Shown here: piece after piece, positions 17,662-25,788 of the stretch
Layout: every line of letters begins with the position of its first letter
Numbering within the stretch: position 1 is the stretch's first letter
DNA from: an uncultured Rubripirellula sp.
GTDB taxonomy: Bacteria > Planctomycetota > Planctomycetia > Pirellulales > Pirellulaceae
DNA length: 36,090 nucleotides
Reading direction: 5' to 3'
Assembly (NCBI GenBank): GCA_938075415.1
Contig: CALJHC010000047.1
Coordinates: 1-36,090 of the forward strand
Program-made: the position numbers and the translations under genes
The notes under the pieces: generated by a model
Seen by the model: the letters and a program-made list of their open reading frames with translations, nothing else
Told to the model about the DNA's origin: nothing
The model's database searches: none

Positions 17662-17868
17662 TCAGGCGAGGTGGTTGGGCGAATCGGTCGGGACAACCAT
17701 GGCATTAACGTTCGCGGTGTTCGTACGATAATAGTCCGGCGCCCACTTTTGCAGCTCCAAATACATGGCAATGACTGCAATCAGCATGAATAACATGCTA
17801 AGCAGCAGCATCACGGTGTAAACGCTGGTCGGTTGCTTGCGGTTTTCACTCGATGGTAGTGTCGACAC
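17662..17868 (-). CDS. Small single-pass membrane protein
   Basis: 68 residues from GTG 17868, chosen because AGGAGG lies six bases upstream, the best ribosome-binding site in the window; the longer frame to 17907 has none. The start overlaps the last 23 bases of the coiled-coil gene, so the two are translationally linked. Residues 15-40 form one membrane segment (YTVMLLLSMLFMLIAVIAMYLEL), followed by a polar, probably periplasmic tail (KWAPDYYRTNTANVNAM). No family is recognised. The overlap suggests a stable partner of the coiled-coil membrane protein. Confidence 0.75.
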   Translation of the reverse strand: MSTLPSSENRKQPTSVYTVMLLLSMLFMLIAVIAMYLELQKWAPDYYRTNTANVNAMVVPTDSPNHLA

Positions 17869-18694
17869 GATCGCCCTCCTGCAAAATTCCTTCACTGTAG
17901 TCACCAAGAATCTCGGCGACCGAGCGATCGGGTTCAGTGTTACGAACCTTTAACTTGCCCATGTAGCGGCCATCGCGGGTGACTTCCAGAAGGTGTCCCT
18001 TCCGCAGACCCTCGTCATAGCCAATGGAGACAAGAACGAGTGAACTTGGTCGATCAATTTGCAAGATGTTGCCATTCCGGTCTGGCGGGGCACCATCGAG
18101 CGGTTGATTGATATCGATACCCTTGGAGGTCATTACCTCCTTGTATCGAGTGGCTTGAGCAATGAGTTGTTGATTGCGAACTTGCAGTTCCTGCTTGAAT
18201 CCGCGAAGTGTGTTCATCTGATCGGTCAATTCCAACGTTTCAGAGAACAGGGTGTCACGATCTTGCTGCTCGGTGCGAATCTGCGATCTGAGCGTTACAT
18301 TCTCCGCCGTCAATCGCTCCAACTCCTCGGCACGACTCAGGTCGGTTTGGCTTAGAACGGTCAGTTGAGCGGTAAGCTGCTGAACGCTTTGCTCGCTGTT
18401 CGAAAGGTCGCTTCTAAGCTGATCGAGTTGTGTTTGCAGTGCAGCCAGCGCGGTACGCCGCGAGGCTTGCTCTCGATTCAGATCTTTTTGCATTTGATCT
18501 TTGGAATCTCGCAGTAAAACATTCTCGCGAGAGATCCGCTCGATTGTGCTTTTCAAACCAGGTTGACCATTGATCCCAGTGACAACCACGTCCCGCCAAT
18601 TGCGGTGCGAGGCATTCACTGCCAATGCAAGTACCATAAAGATGGCACTCAGGATCAAGATGACGACCGAGAAAGACTTCCCTAGTAGTGTCAT
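17846..18694 (-). CDS. Membrane-anchored coiled-coil protein with C-terminal beta domain
   Basis: 282 residues from ATG 18694 (MTLLGKSFSVVILILSAIFM). The frame extends to 18772, but that ATG has no ribosome-binding site and would place 26 polar residues before the membrane segment. Residues 8-30 form the anchor, about 55-195 a long coiled coil rich in Leu/Gln/Glu (ALQTQLDQLRSDLSNSEQSV), and 210-282 a compact beta domain (SLVLVSIGYDEGLRKGHLLE, GKLKVRNTEPDRSVAEIL). That last part resembles the FlgT C-terminal fold seen in many planctomycete envelope proteins. A structural or scaffolding role in the cell envelope is inferred; no enzyme motif is present. It is expressed from the promoter at 18829-18858 and overlaps the small membrane-protein gene. 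Confidence 0.82.
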   Translation of the reverse strand: MTLLGKSFSVVILILSAIFMVLALAVNASHRNWRDVVVTGINGQPGLKSTIERISRENVLLRDSKDQMQKDLNREQASRRTALAALQTQLDQLRSDLSNSEQSVQQLTAQLTVLSQTDLSRAEELERLTAENVTLRSQIRTEQQDRDTLFSETLELTDQMNTLRGFKQELQVRNQQLIAQATRYKEVMTSKGIDINQPLDGAPPDRNGNILQIDRPSSLVLVSIGYDEGLRKGHLLEVTRDGRYMGKLKVRNTEPDRSVAEILGDYSEGILQEGDRVDTTIE

Positions 18695-18828
18695 TGCTGT
18701 TTCCGTGAACGATGAGACCGACGAGAGGTGATGGGAATCAGCCCTCGCAATCGTTACTACCTCGAGGGACATTTGAGGTGATATCAGACAAACATCATAC
18801 AGATTGCCTAAATAACCACACCCTCCGA

Positions 18829-18858
18829 AGTATAGTTACGTCAAAAAAAGAGTGTCAA
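18829..18858 (-). promoter_or_regulatory. Sigma70-type promoter for the coiled-coil operon
   Basis: On the minus strand, TTGACA (18858-18853) is followed after 18 bases by TATACT (18834-18829). The -35 box is exact consensus and the -10 box has one mismatch. The start codon at 18694 is about 135 bases from the -10 box, leaving a leader of roughly 125 bases. Confidence 0.7.
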
Positions 18859-18864
18859 CGAATT

Positions 18865-18890
18865 CGGTGTGAAAATAGGCTTTCACACCG
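18865..18890. promoter_or_regulatory. 10-bp palindrome next to the -35 box, possible operator
   Basis: CGGTGTGAAA (18865-18874) and TTTCACACCG (18881-18890) are exact reverse complements separated by six bases. The palindrome begins six bases upstream of the -35 box of the coiled-coil operon, a usual place for an activator or repressor site. As a hairpin it lacks a T-run. Confidence 0.55.
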
Positions 18891-19325
18891 TCTTACCCAG
18901 TAAAGTACCGGTTTTGAGGGGTTCATCTCGCTCTTTTTTCTGTTCCCCGCCAACCAAAACCAACCGTTACATGGTTGTATCGGTCAAAAAGGAACCGCGA
19001 ATGAGGACTCCTTCCCCATTGCTCAGCGCGAGACTAGCAGGATTTGGCAGACGAAGGTAGGCGAGTTTACCGGTGTTGCCTTGAAATTATTAGCCGACTT
19101 TTTCTCGGTGTTTTCCTGCTAAGCGTGTCTTTTTAGTCACAAAATACCGACCAAATTTCATTTTTGGATCAGAATGATCCTGGCAAACGAAGGAAATCTC
19201 GGGATCGGTGGGAATCGATGGTGACAATTGCTGAATTCAATCAGACGTCGCGTGAGAGCAATTTCATCAGGATTTGCCAAGATTGATGATCGGAATTAAA
19301 AGTCTGAGCAAGCCTCGACATGGTG

Positions 19326-20216
19326 CTAATCAAGAAATGCTTGCTGCACACCGCGAATACTCTGCAAAAAATGTCCGATCTCTGGTGTGCGCTCATCCAC
19401 TTTGGGGTCTAAGGCATTCATGATCGCTTTCGAGAGCCGTGGATCAATGTTGGGGCAACGTTCTAAAAGATCAGTCGGTGCCGACGTATCATGATGCAGT
19501 GCCGCTCGACCATTGAGGATCTCCCCCTGCCAGGGATGTTCAAAGCAACACATGCAATAACAAGTCACACCGAAGGAAAAGATGTCAACACGTTTATCTG
19601 TTGAACGTCTGCGAATAATTTCGGGCGACATGTAGAGAGGCGTACCTGTCCTGTTGCCCGGGGTCATGAAAGGAGCAGTTGCGGGAAGCGTCAGGCCAAA
19701 GTCGATCAGTCTGATCCCGTCGCTGTTGGGCGTGCAGATGAAGTTTCTTGGACAGATATCACGGTGAATAAAGCCTTTTTGATGGACGTATTGCAGGGCT
19801 TCGGCCATCTCGCGAATTAATTTGAGCCGCTTACCGGTCAGATGGTGTTCTTGTTTTTGAACCACAATATTCTGCAAACTGGGACCAGCCACGTATTCCA
19901 TAACGATGACCGGTTCGCCCTTGGTGGAGAAACCCGTTTCATAAGTTTCTGCGATGAAGGGATGCTGCATCTCCATCGCGATTTGACCCTCAGTCGGTTT
20001 TTTGAGTCCCTTGAACCGACTTTCAAAAAGATTGTATTTCTCCAGTTCAACAACTTTCACTCCCACAAGCCGATCGTCATGCTCATGATCTTTGGCCACG
20101 AAGAAATTGGCCATGGTTCCCGTGACGGCGGTACGTTGCCGCGCAAACCGGGCTTCGACGTCAATGCGTCCACCCGAGGACTGGAAGGCAGAACGAAGGG
20201 AATCAAGCAGGCTCAT
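19326..20216 (-). CDS. Serine/threonine protein kinase
   Basis: 296 residues from ATG 20216; the longer frame to TTG 20291 overlaps accD and adds no recognisable sequence. A complete Hanks-type kinase domain fills the protein: Lys54 in VGVKVVEL, HRDICPRNF at 151-159 with catalytic Asp153 and Asn158, DFG at 172-174, and GTPLYMSPE at 191-199. The glycine-rich loop is atypical (TAVTGTMANFFVAK), with one glycine where three are usual. There is no membrane segment or sensor domain, so it is a cytoplasmic single-domain kinase. It lies 62 bp downstream of accD on the same strand and is probably co-transcribed, which makes the carboxylase or lipid synthesis a candidate target; that link is inference. 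Confidence 0.92.
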   Translation of the reverse strand: MSLLDSLRSAFQSSGGRIDVEARFARQRTAVTGTMANFFVAKDHEHDDRLVGVKVVELEKYNLFESRFKGLKKPTEGQIAMEMQHPFIAETYETGFSTKGEPVIVMEYVAGPSLQNIVVQKQEHHLTGKRLKLIREMAEALQYVHQKGFIHRDICPRNFICTPNSDGIRLIDFGLTLPATAPFMTPGNRTGTPLYMSPEIIRRRSTDKRVDIFSFGVTCYCMCCFEHPWQGEILNGRAALHHDTSAPTDLLERCPNIDPRLSKAIMNALDPKVDERTPEIGHFLQSIRGVQQAFLD

Positions 20217-20278
20217 GAAGGAGTTCAACGCAAGGAATGGAGCAAGCGGGACGCCTCGAGAGAACGCTTCACCGAGGA

Positions 20279-21142
20279 CTATTTTCCACAATAATCAATA
20301 GCGCGGGCGATTTCGGATTTCAAGTTTTTTCTAGGAACAATCCTGTCAATGTATCCGTGTTCAAGAAGGAATTCACTGGTCTGGAAGCCTTCTGGCAACT
20401 CTATTCCAATCGTCGCTTTGATTGTTCTCGGGCCAGCAAAACCAATTAATGCCCTAGGTTCGGCAAAGACGAGATCACCCAGTGACGCAAAACTTGCTGC
20501 AACACCACCCATTGTCGGGTTGGTGAGCACGCTGATGAACAGCCCCACGGACTCGTCATATCTTGCCAACGCGGCAGATACCTTGGCCATCTGCATCAGG
20601 GAAAGAATTCCCTCGTGCATTCTTGCTCCGCCACCACTGGCGCTGATGATGATCAGAGGAAGACCCTGATCGGTCGCCCATTCAATTAACCTCGCAAGGC
20701 GTTCGCCCACCACGGATCCCATACTGCCCATGATGAAAGCGCTATCGGTGACCGCCAATGCGACCCGCCGGGCACGGATCATGCCGGATCCGGTTAAAAC
20801 CGCATCTGAAAGACCCGTTCGCTTCTGTTCAGCAATGAGACGGTCCGCGTAACGACGACGGTCAGCAAATTCGAGTGGATCCGTTGGGGACAGGTTTTCA
20901 TTCATCGGCTCAAACGTGCCTTCATCAAGCACTTGAGCGATACGCTGTTTTGCAGAAACGTAGAAGTGGTGATCACATTTCGGGCAAACATTCAGCCGCT
21001 GCTCGATCTCTTTCTTGTAAATCGAAGCACTGCAGCCCGGGCACTTGACCCATAAACCTTCCGGAACACCTCGCTTCTTGGGAGCAGTCGGCTGAGATTC
21101 TTCAGCTTTTGCCTGAGACGAGCCTGATTCTACGGTGGACAT
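20279..21142 (-). CDS. accD: Acetyl-CoA carboxylase carboxyltransferase subunit beta
   Basis: 287 residues from ATG 21142 (MSTVESGSSQAK); the frame runs on to TTG 21247 without family sequence. An N-terminal zinc ribbon, CPGC at 34-37 and CPKC at 53-56, precedes the crotonase-like carboxyltransferase domain with SASGGGARMHEG, LTNPTMGGVAASFASLGD and GFAGPRTIKATIG. The protein joins AccA to move CO2 from carboxybiotin to acetyl-CoA, giving malonyl-CoA for fatty acid synthesis. Length and motifs are those of a complete subunit. accA, accB and accC are not in the window. A Ser/Thr kinase gene follows directly. Confidence 0.97.
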   Translation of the reverse strand: MSTVESGSSQAKAEESQPTAPKKRGVPEGLWVKCPGCSASIYKKEIEQRLNVCPKCDHHFYVSAKQRIAQVLDEGTFEPMNENLSPTDPLEFADRRRYADRLIAEQKRTGLSDAVLTGSGMIRARRVALAVTDSAFIMGSMGSVVGERLARLIEWATDQGLPLIIISASGGGARMHEGILSLMQMAKVSAALARYDESVGLFISVLTNPTMGGVAASFASLGDLVFAEPRALIGFAGPRTIKATIGIELPEGFQTSEFLLEHGYIDRIVPRKNLKSEIARAIDYCGK

Positions 21143-21800
21143 ACGCAAACTTTGTCGGTTTCGCCTTGAGTGAGGCAGTGTTGAGCAAGGAGCTAATGAC
21201 GACGCATTAGTCCCCTTGGTTGGGATCCGGTATCGGACAATTGACAATCACGCGATCCCTGAATAATACCAAGGAACTCACGTTAATTTAGCCAGATTAA
21301 CGCTTGTGTGCTGCATCAAAAAGCAGAGGAACGCACGATTCCCTGTTCTCCGGAACTTCAATATCCGTTGAAACCGTTGCTGTCGAGTCAGTTTTACAAC
21401 CTTATTCACTCAAACCAAGTCGCTCTGAGCCGCGATTGGAACCCAATTAAGACGCATAGAATCGGAGATCTTTCATTTTGATCGCCGCGAATTGTTCGTA
21501 TGGACCGGTCCCGATTTTTCTCTCAGAGGGAGCCGTTTCAGCTGAATCGGACATCGTGCAGTTTTCCATGCCAGTAACCAGCAAAGAAACTCTTGAGTTG
21601 ACGCCTTCCCCGTCTTTGAACCGAAATGCACCGAATTAGCTGAGGGGGTGAGTGTTCAGTCCTCCGAATCTCTGACGCCCGCTTGGTAATGATCAATACA
21701 TGGATACGAACCAACAAAAGTTGATCTTCGTTGGCTTTTATCGAGGTTTGACCCCACCTAGCACTCGAAACGGTCACGTCACTTAGGCAACCGATTGATC

Positions 21801-21842
21801 ATGTTGCATCGCAAAGTGAGCATGTTGCATCGCAAAGAGCGA
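21801..21842. repeat. 21-bp tandem repeat (2 copies plus a decayed third)
   Basis: ATGTTGCATCGCAAAGTGAG(C) at 21801-21821 is repeated as ATGTTGCATCGCAAAGAGCG at 21822-21841. A weaker third copy (ATGGTTGCATCGGATAAGC) follows. Confidence 0.85.
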
Positions 21843-21860
21843 TGGTTGCATCGGATAAGC

Positions 21861-21892
21861 AAAAACAAAGCTCCCTTGGAATCCAAGAGAGC
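21861..21892 (-). terminator. Terminator downstream of the small basic protein gene
   Basis: On the minus strand an 11-bp stem with one mismatch (GCTCTCTTGGA against 21870-21880) has a one-base loop and is followed by TTTGTTTTT. It ends about 155 bp after the stop of the gene at 22047-22136, leaving a long 3' untranslated stretch. Confidence 0.7.
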
Positions 21893-22046
21893 TTATCGGC
21901 TGCCAGAACGAGCAAGGCTAATGCTGCTCGAAAAACGGATGTCATTGAGGCTGATTCGCTACAAGTGCTTTGTAGAGAAGGCTTTAGGGGATTTTGACAT
22001 GTGGATAGTTTCCATCAAAATTCACCGACTAGCGCGAATCCGTCAA

Positions 22047-22136
22047 TTATTTTTTGCGATGGCGGATCTTTGCACGCATACGACGTTTTTTGCGACCAAC
22101 TTTTCTACGACCTTTTCCAGTTTTCTTCGTACCCAC
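22047..22136 (-). CDS. 29-residue basic protein, bS22/AURKAIP1 (COX24)-like ribosomal protein
   Basis: The gene starts at GTG 22136, with GGAG ten bases upstream, directly after an in-frame TAG; the stop is TAA at 22047. The 29 residues begin MGTKKTGKGRRKVGRK and continue KRRMRAKIRHRKK; over half are Lys or Arg. Size and the pattern of basic clusters (KKRRMRAKIRHRKK) match the AURKAIP1/COX24 domain family, whose members include mitochondrial mS38 and the tiny mycobacterial small-subunit protein bS22. A role in the small ribosomal subunit is inferred from that likeness. The gene is free-standing with its own terminator. It falls below most gene-calling length limits. Confidence 0.8.
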   Translation of the reverse strand: MGTKKTGKGRRKVGRKKRRMRAKIRHRKK

Positions 22137-22905
22137 CTAGCTGATTCTCCACTTGATTTATGTTGACGCTGTCACGATGCGACGGATATTTTCAGTTCGC
22201 CTTTTCGGCATGAACAGGAGCATCCAACCCGTTCTTTCGCCGTAAGCGACGAAGAATCCGCAGGTTGAGCCAATCATGGAGTGTTGATCGGGGGTGAATA
22301 GCCGCCTGATTGACTCAATGATCCAACCCATTTGGATGCGTTTTCTGCGAGCAGGCTGATCGGTCAGATGTCGGATCTTCAACAACGTTGCCGTGCTGGA
22401 ATGATCCTATGACCAGAGCGATGCCTCACTCGAGGGCCACGTAGCGTACCAAAACATAACGCGGGAACAAGGTGGATTCCTTAGAACCGTCACCATGTGA
22501 GGGTAATCTCAGTGGATTACAACTGTCGTGTCGTTGATTTCACCCAGACAGGGTGCTGGGATGATTCGCGTTGATGACCAAGTGATTCTGGGGATCTCTG
22601 GTTGTCTTGATCAAGAAAATTCATCGCGATGCGCCGGCCTTTGGACAAAAATCAATCCATTTGCGATAGAAATCCCCTTGCGTCAGTGTCCGCCAGATCG
22701 GCGTCGGCCAGATCAGTGTCAGCCAGATCACCCATCGAGATTCGATCGACCTGCAACCAAGCCAGTCGGTCAGTCTTCACCGGTTCAGGCAATCATCAAC
22801 CTCAACCCTTGATCCCTCTCTCTGTTGGCCGGCTGAGGTGGAAGTATGACTGGCAGCAAGGAAGTTTTTTATGACTGGCCGCTGCCGCTTTCCATGTTTT
22901 AAAAC
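22137..22905. other. Spacer with a tandem repeat
   Basis: About 770 bp between the ATPase gene end and the small basic gene. A minus frame (22158-22385) of 75 codons ends 21 bases before the small gene and has a basic tail (MPKRRTENIRRIVTAST) but no recognisable family. The tandem repeat at 22684-22728 is the only clear structure. Confidence 0.45.
22684..22728. repeat. 15-bp tandem repeat (3 copies)
   Basis: CAGTGTCCGCCAGAT, CGGCGTCGGCCAGAT and CAGTGTCAGCCAGAT follow each other without gaps. Confidence 0.85.
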
Positions 22906-24414
22906 TTACGGAGCGGTTTGATCCGCTTCGCGGTGATAGAGTGCGAGGGCGGATTCAAACGTTTCAGCTTTGACCTGATAAACCGGTTGGGAATCCGTGT
23001 GTCGGTTGCAGTGATCCACCAGCACCCGATAAAGCAATCGAAAGAGATGCCTGGGAACTCGCAGGGATTGGAACGCAGCGAGAAGGCGATCTTCGCTAAT
23101 TTCAGGGCTAAAGAGATTTTGGGGCTCTGGCACCGATCCTTCCGCAGCGCAAGCCAGCATCCTGGCTCTTGCGAGGTCATAAAGCGATTCACCAGTCCAC
23201 TGGAAAGCCGGAATCACATTTTGCTTGTCCAGTCGCGCCCTCTCATGAAATTCCCGAGATGCTCTTTCCACCTCCCGATGCAGTTCTTGCGGCAGCATGA
23301 TCTTAAAACCGATTCCGGGATGCTTGAGCAATTTGTTATCGAGAATTGGCCAAGTAAATCGCTGCATCAATTCTGCTTTGCCACCGGTGAGGTGTGGTTC
23401 GTCAACTCGGTCCATCAGGACAACAATTCCATCAAAGCCCAGCCGTTTAAGAATTAGTTGGAATTTACTGAGCAGTTCATAGCGATCATCAGTCCGATCA
23501 AATCGTGGAAGCGGTTGGCTGACGAGTTCCTTTCTGGGGAACTGCTGCAGGATTTTGCGAAGCGACCCCATCTCGCGTTTTCCAACTCGCATGTGCCGAT
23601 GAATTCCGAAGGCGGCGAGCTGGCATTTGAGTGTGCGAGTCAGCAAAGGCAACGAGCCGATGATGGTCAAAATGGGTATCAACCATAACAGTGACGGATT
23701 GACGCCCGAATCTTCTCCACCTTGTGTGGTTTGTTTCCACATCAACCATGCGACCAGCAACACAGAGAGGATCCCAGAAAAGACAGATAGGGCGAGGCTG
23801 CCCTTGGTTTGCAGGTTGCCATAACGCAGTTTGTTTCTAAGTCCGTTCCAACGATCCACCACCGTCGACGCGGTTGATTGATCGTAAGAGGCAGCGAGAA
23901 GCAAGATGTCTCTCGCTGCCGCCCGATCCAATGATTCAATTGACGATGCAGCGATCGAGTCTCCCGGAATTCCCCGTTTGTTTCCGAGGATCTGGTCGAC
24001 CAGATCAGTGACGCCCAAGCAAAGAATGGCATCCATGTGATCCCAAAGACGCCAAGCCTCCAGAACTCTTTCTGGTTTTTTCACTGTGCGGCGACTCAAT
24101 CGCTCGCAGAAGTGATCAAGAAACGGGTTGAAGTCATCGTAGCGAATGACAAACACCCGGTTGCTTGGATTCTCTTCGTTGTAAAGCGTAAGGTGCTGAT
24201 CGATTTGCAACCGCATCGCCGTCTTTCCAGATCCCTTAGGTCCGAAAATGATTGACGTCGATGGTTCCTTTGGATCGCCGTAGACCTTATCCCAAATTGG
24301 ATGGTACGCGCTACGAATACAATGTTCCTTGAAGACCTGGTCCGTCTGGGCATCTTCCTCCGCAAACGGATTTCGGACGATGCCGTGGTGCTCCAAGAAG
24401 TTGTGAATATTCAT
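22906..24414 (-). CDS. KAP-like P-loop ATPase with membrane hairpin
   Basis: 502 residues. Walker A is GPKGSGKT at 58-65 and Walker B is GIVVLMDRVDEP at 329-340. Between them lie two membrane segments, about 206-226 (LALSVFSGILSVLLVAWLMW) and 241-259. Transmembrane helices inserted between Walker A and Walker B are the hallmark of KAP-family NTPases, membrane-bound STAND-like ATPases; some take part in phage exclusion or signalling. The C-terminal 150 residues are helical. It follows the exported-protein gene by 28 bp on the same strand, so they form an operon. Its role here is unknown. Confidence 0.82.
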   Translation of the reverse strand: MNIHNFLEHHGIVRNPFAEEDAQTDQVFKEHCIRSAYHPIWDKVYGDPKEPSTSIIFGPKGSGKTAMRLQIDQHLTLYNEENPSNRVFVIRYDDFNPFLDHFCERLSRRTVKKPERVLEAWRLWDHMDAILCLGVTDLVDQILGNKRGIPGDSIAASSIESLDRAAARDILLLAASYDQSTASTVVDRWNGLRNKLRYGNLQTKGSLALSVFSGILSVLLVAWLMWKQTTQGGEDSGVNPSLLWLIPILTIIGSLPLLTRTLKCQLAAFGIHRHMRVGKREMGSLRKILQQFPRKELVSQPLPRFDRTDDRYELLSKFQLILKRLGFDGIVVLMDRVDEPHLTGGKAELMQRFTWPILDNKLLKHPGIGFKIMLPQELHREVERASREFHERARLDKQNVIPAFQWTGESLYDLARARMLACAAEGSVPEPQNLFSPEISEDRLLAAFQSLRVPRHLFRLLYRVLVDHCNRHTDSQPVYQVKAETFESALALYHREADQTAP

Positions 24415-24442
24415 CTCACGACCTACGTTGGGAAAAAGGATC

Positions 24443-25006
24443 CTACTTCTCGACGCTTTTGATCATCGAGACGAAGGATTTGCGATTCTCTTTGACGACC
24501 TTTGATGGACCGATCATTTTCACAAAGTACTTTCGACCTTCGGGATGTACGAGAATAGCGCCAGCCATCGCGTAGTTTTCTCTGTTGACAACCTTACCAC
24601 CGGCGAAAGGTCCGCCGCCCATTCGTTCAGCAAAACTACCGCTGACGTCGACGAGGTATACCTGCCAATTACCAACTTTCATTTCCTCGACTTTTTGATC
24701 CTTGGCATCTCCTCCGGCGAACTGTCCCTTCCAACGCTGGATATTCGCTTTCACATCTCCACCGGCAGCCATCAGGGTGACACGTGCGGTTTCACCTTCT
24801 TTCCCTTCGCCCGTTTTGGCTTGGAATTCATGCTCGATGATTGAACTCTTGGGGGCCACACGCTTAAAGCTTGCCGGCACTTCGAGCGTTCCGGCACCGA
24901 AAACGCTGACCGATACCGGTTTGTCGGCTCCAAGGCATAATCCGTTGGTTCCAAGTAGCAGCATTGAGCAAGCGAACAGTCCGTTAAGAAGTGATCGATA
25001 CGCCAT
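24443..25006 (-). CDS. Exported protein of unknown function, operon partner of the KAP-like ATPase
   Basis: 187 residues with a good start: AGGAG eight bases before ATG 25006. The signal peptide ends near residue 27 (LFACSMLLLGTNGLCLGA). The mature part is a single small domain (VSVFGAGTLEVPASFKRV, NIQRWKGQFAGG, GNWQVYLVDVSGSFAERMGG, GRKYFVKMIGP, SFVSMIKSVEK). The pattern of a strand-rich domain with a central GNWQVYLVDVSG block recurs in planctomycete hypothetical exported proteins, but I know no function. It is the first gene of the pair with the KAP-like ATPase. Confidence 0.82.
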   Translation of the reverse strand: MAYRSLLNGLFACSMLLLGTNGLCLGADKPVSVSVFGAGTLEVPASFKRVAPKSSIIEHEFQAKTGEGKEGETARVTLMAAGGDVKANIQRWKGQFAGGDAKDQKVEEMKVGNWQVYLVDVSGSFAERMGGGPFAGGKVVNRENYAMAGAILVHPEGRKYFVKMIGPSKVVKENRKSFVSMIKSVEK

Positions 25007-25130
25007 CTGTTGATCTCCTGTTAAATCTTTGAAGTAAGGAATCGCTCAGTCTTGAGGAGAGCGAAACTTGAATTTGCCTGATTCGGTTATCTGCACTGGT
25101 CCATCGATGCAGCAGTGTCGTGATGGTTCA

Positions 25131-25162
25131 GTGTTTGGATTGTCCGGTGTTTGGATTGTCTT
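25131..25162. repeat. 16-bp tandem duplication
   Basis: GTGTTTGGATTGTCCG (25131-25146) is followed directly by GTGTTTGGATTGTCTT (25147-25162). Confidence 0.85.
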
Positions 25163-25449
25163 GGGCTCGAATATTCTCGGTTGCCGAGGACAGACTGACC
25201 ATCAGGATACTCGACCTTTTGCGATTCATTTGCATTTTTGTCGCGGTGTTTCAAATAACGTCCCTCACTTTACACACTTGCTCGTCAACTGGCATGGGTC
25301 GACATGGCTTTGCCCGGGTGAGCCGGAGATTTTCATCAAGCCACGTGGCTGAAAGTCCAATGTGGGGCCACCATGGCGGTGGATTGCTCGCTGAAGGAAT
25401 CTGCCTCGAGGTAGTTGTTCTTGTTTTTGTCCTGCTAATCAAATGGGCC

Positions 25450-25511
25450 GGTACCTCCTTTTCAGGAATCGGTACTTCCTTTTCAGGAATCGCTACCTCT
25501 TTTTAGGAATT
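25450..25511. repeat. 21-bp tandem repeat (3 copies)
   Basis: Units at 25450-25470, 25471-25491 and 25492-25511 share GGTAC(C/T)TCCTTTTCAGGAAT. The third has lost one base and carries substitutions. Confidence 0.9.
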
Positions 25512-25788
25512 GATCAAGCCGAGACGCCCCGTTGGATGGCAATCTGCCGAGCGGATGCCGATTGGTTTCAGGTGGTCTGACTTAGACAACCAAATCTGTG
25601 ATGGACCGAATAAGGGTTCGCGGACGATTTTGATGACCATCGCAATCTCAAGTCGATTCAATTTCTCTCGTGCAATGGCTTCATTCAAGAGATCAGGGAG
25701 GGGAAAACGATCGTTTTGCGAAAGCTTGTGCCTTCCGCTGATAGGATCGACAGGTCGCTGATTGGACCCAGCATCGACTCGCCTAACT

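Larger units (their letters stand above)
18695..19325. other. Promoter-bearing spacer
   Basis: About 630 bp between the coiled-coil gene start and the end of the kinase gene (both minus). It contains the promoter at 18829-18858 and the palindrome at 18865-18890. The rest shows no supported gene; GGATCA-GAA-TGATCC near 19167 is a short hairpin without a T-run. Confidence 0.5.
21143..22046. other. Spacer upstream of accD with a terminator and tandem repeat
   Basis: About 900 bp. It holds the terminator at 21861-21892 and the tandem repeat at 21801-21842. Open frames across it (such as 21795-22166 plus) run through these elements and antisense to the small basic gene and were rejected. The accD promoter was not identified. 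Confidence 0.5.
25007..25788. other. Spacer with two tandem repeats
   Basis: About 780 bp between two minus-strand genes. It holds tandem repeats at 25131-25162 and 25450-25511. Open frames in both directions across 25503-25967 look partly protein-like (minus: IAREKLNRLEIAMVIKIVRE) but have no start or family match; a remnant gene is possible. Confidence 0.45.

Noticed and set aside
21795..22166. 123-codon plus frame across the accD upstream spacer
   Set aside because: It runs through the tandem repeat and the terminator and lies antisense to the small basic gene, and it has no family match.
22158..22385. 75-codon minus frame ending 21 bases before the small basic gene
   Set aside because: Basic tail only, no ribosome-binding site, no recognisable family; not enough to call a gene.
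25120..25506. 128-codon plus frame with hydrophobic stretches
   Set aside because: Runs through both tandem repeats, which create its repeated SFSGI residues; no ribosome-binding site.
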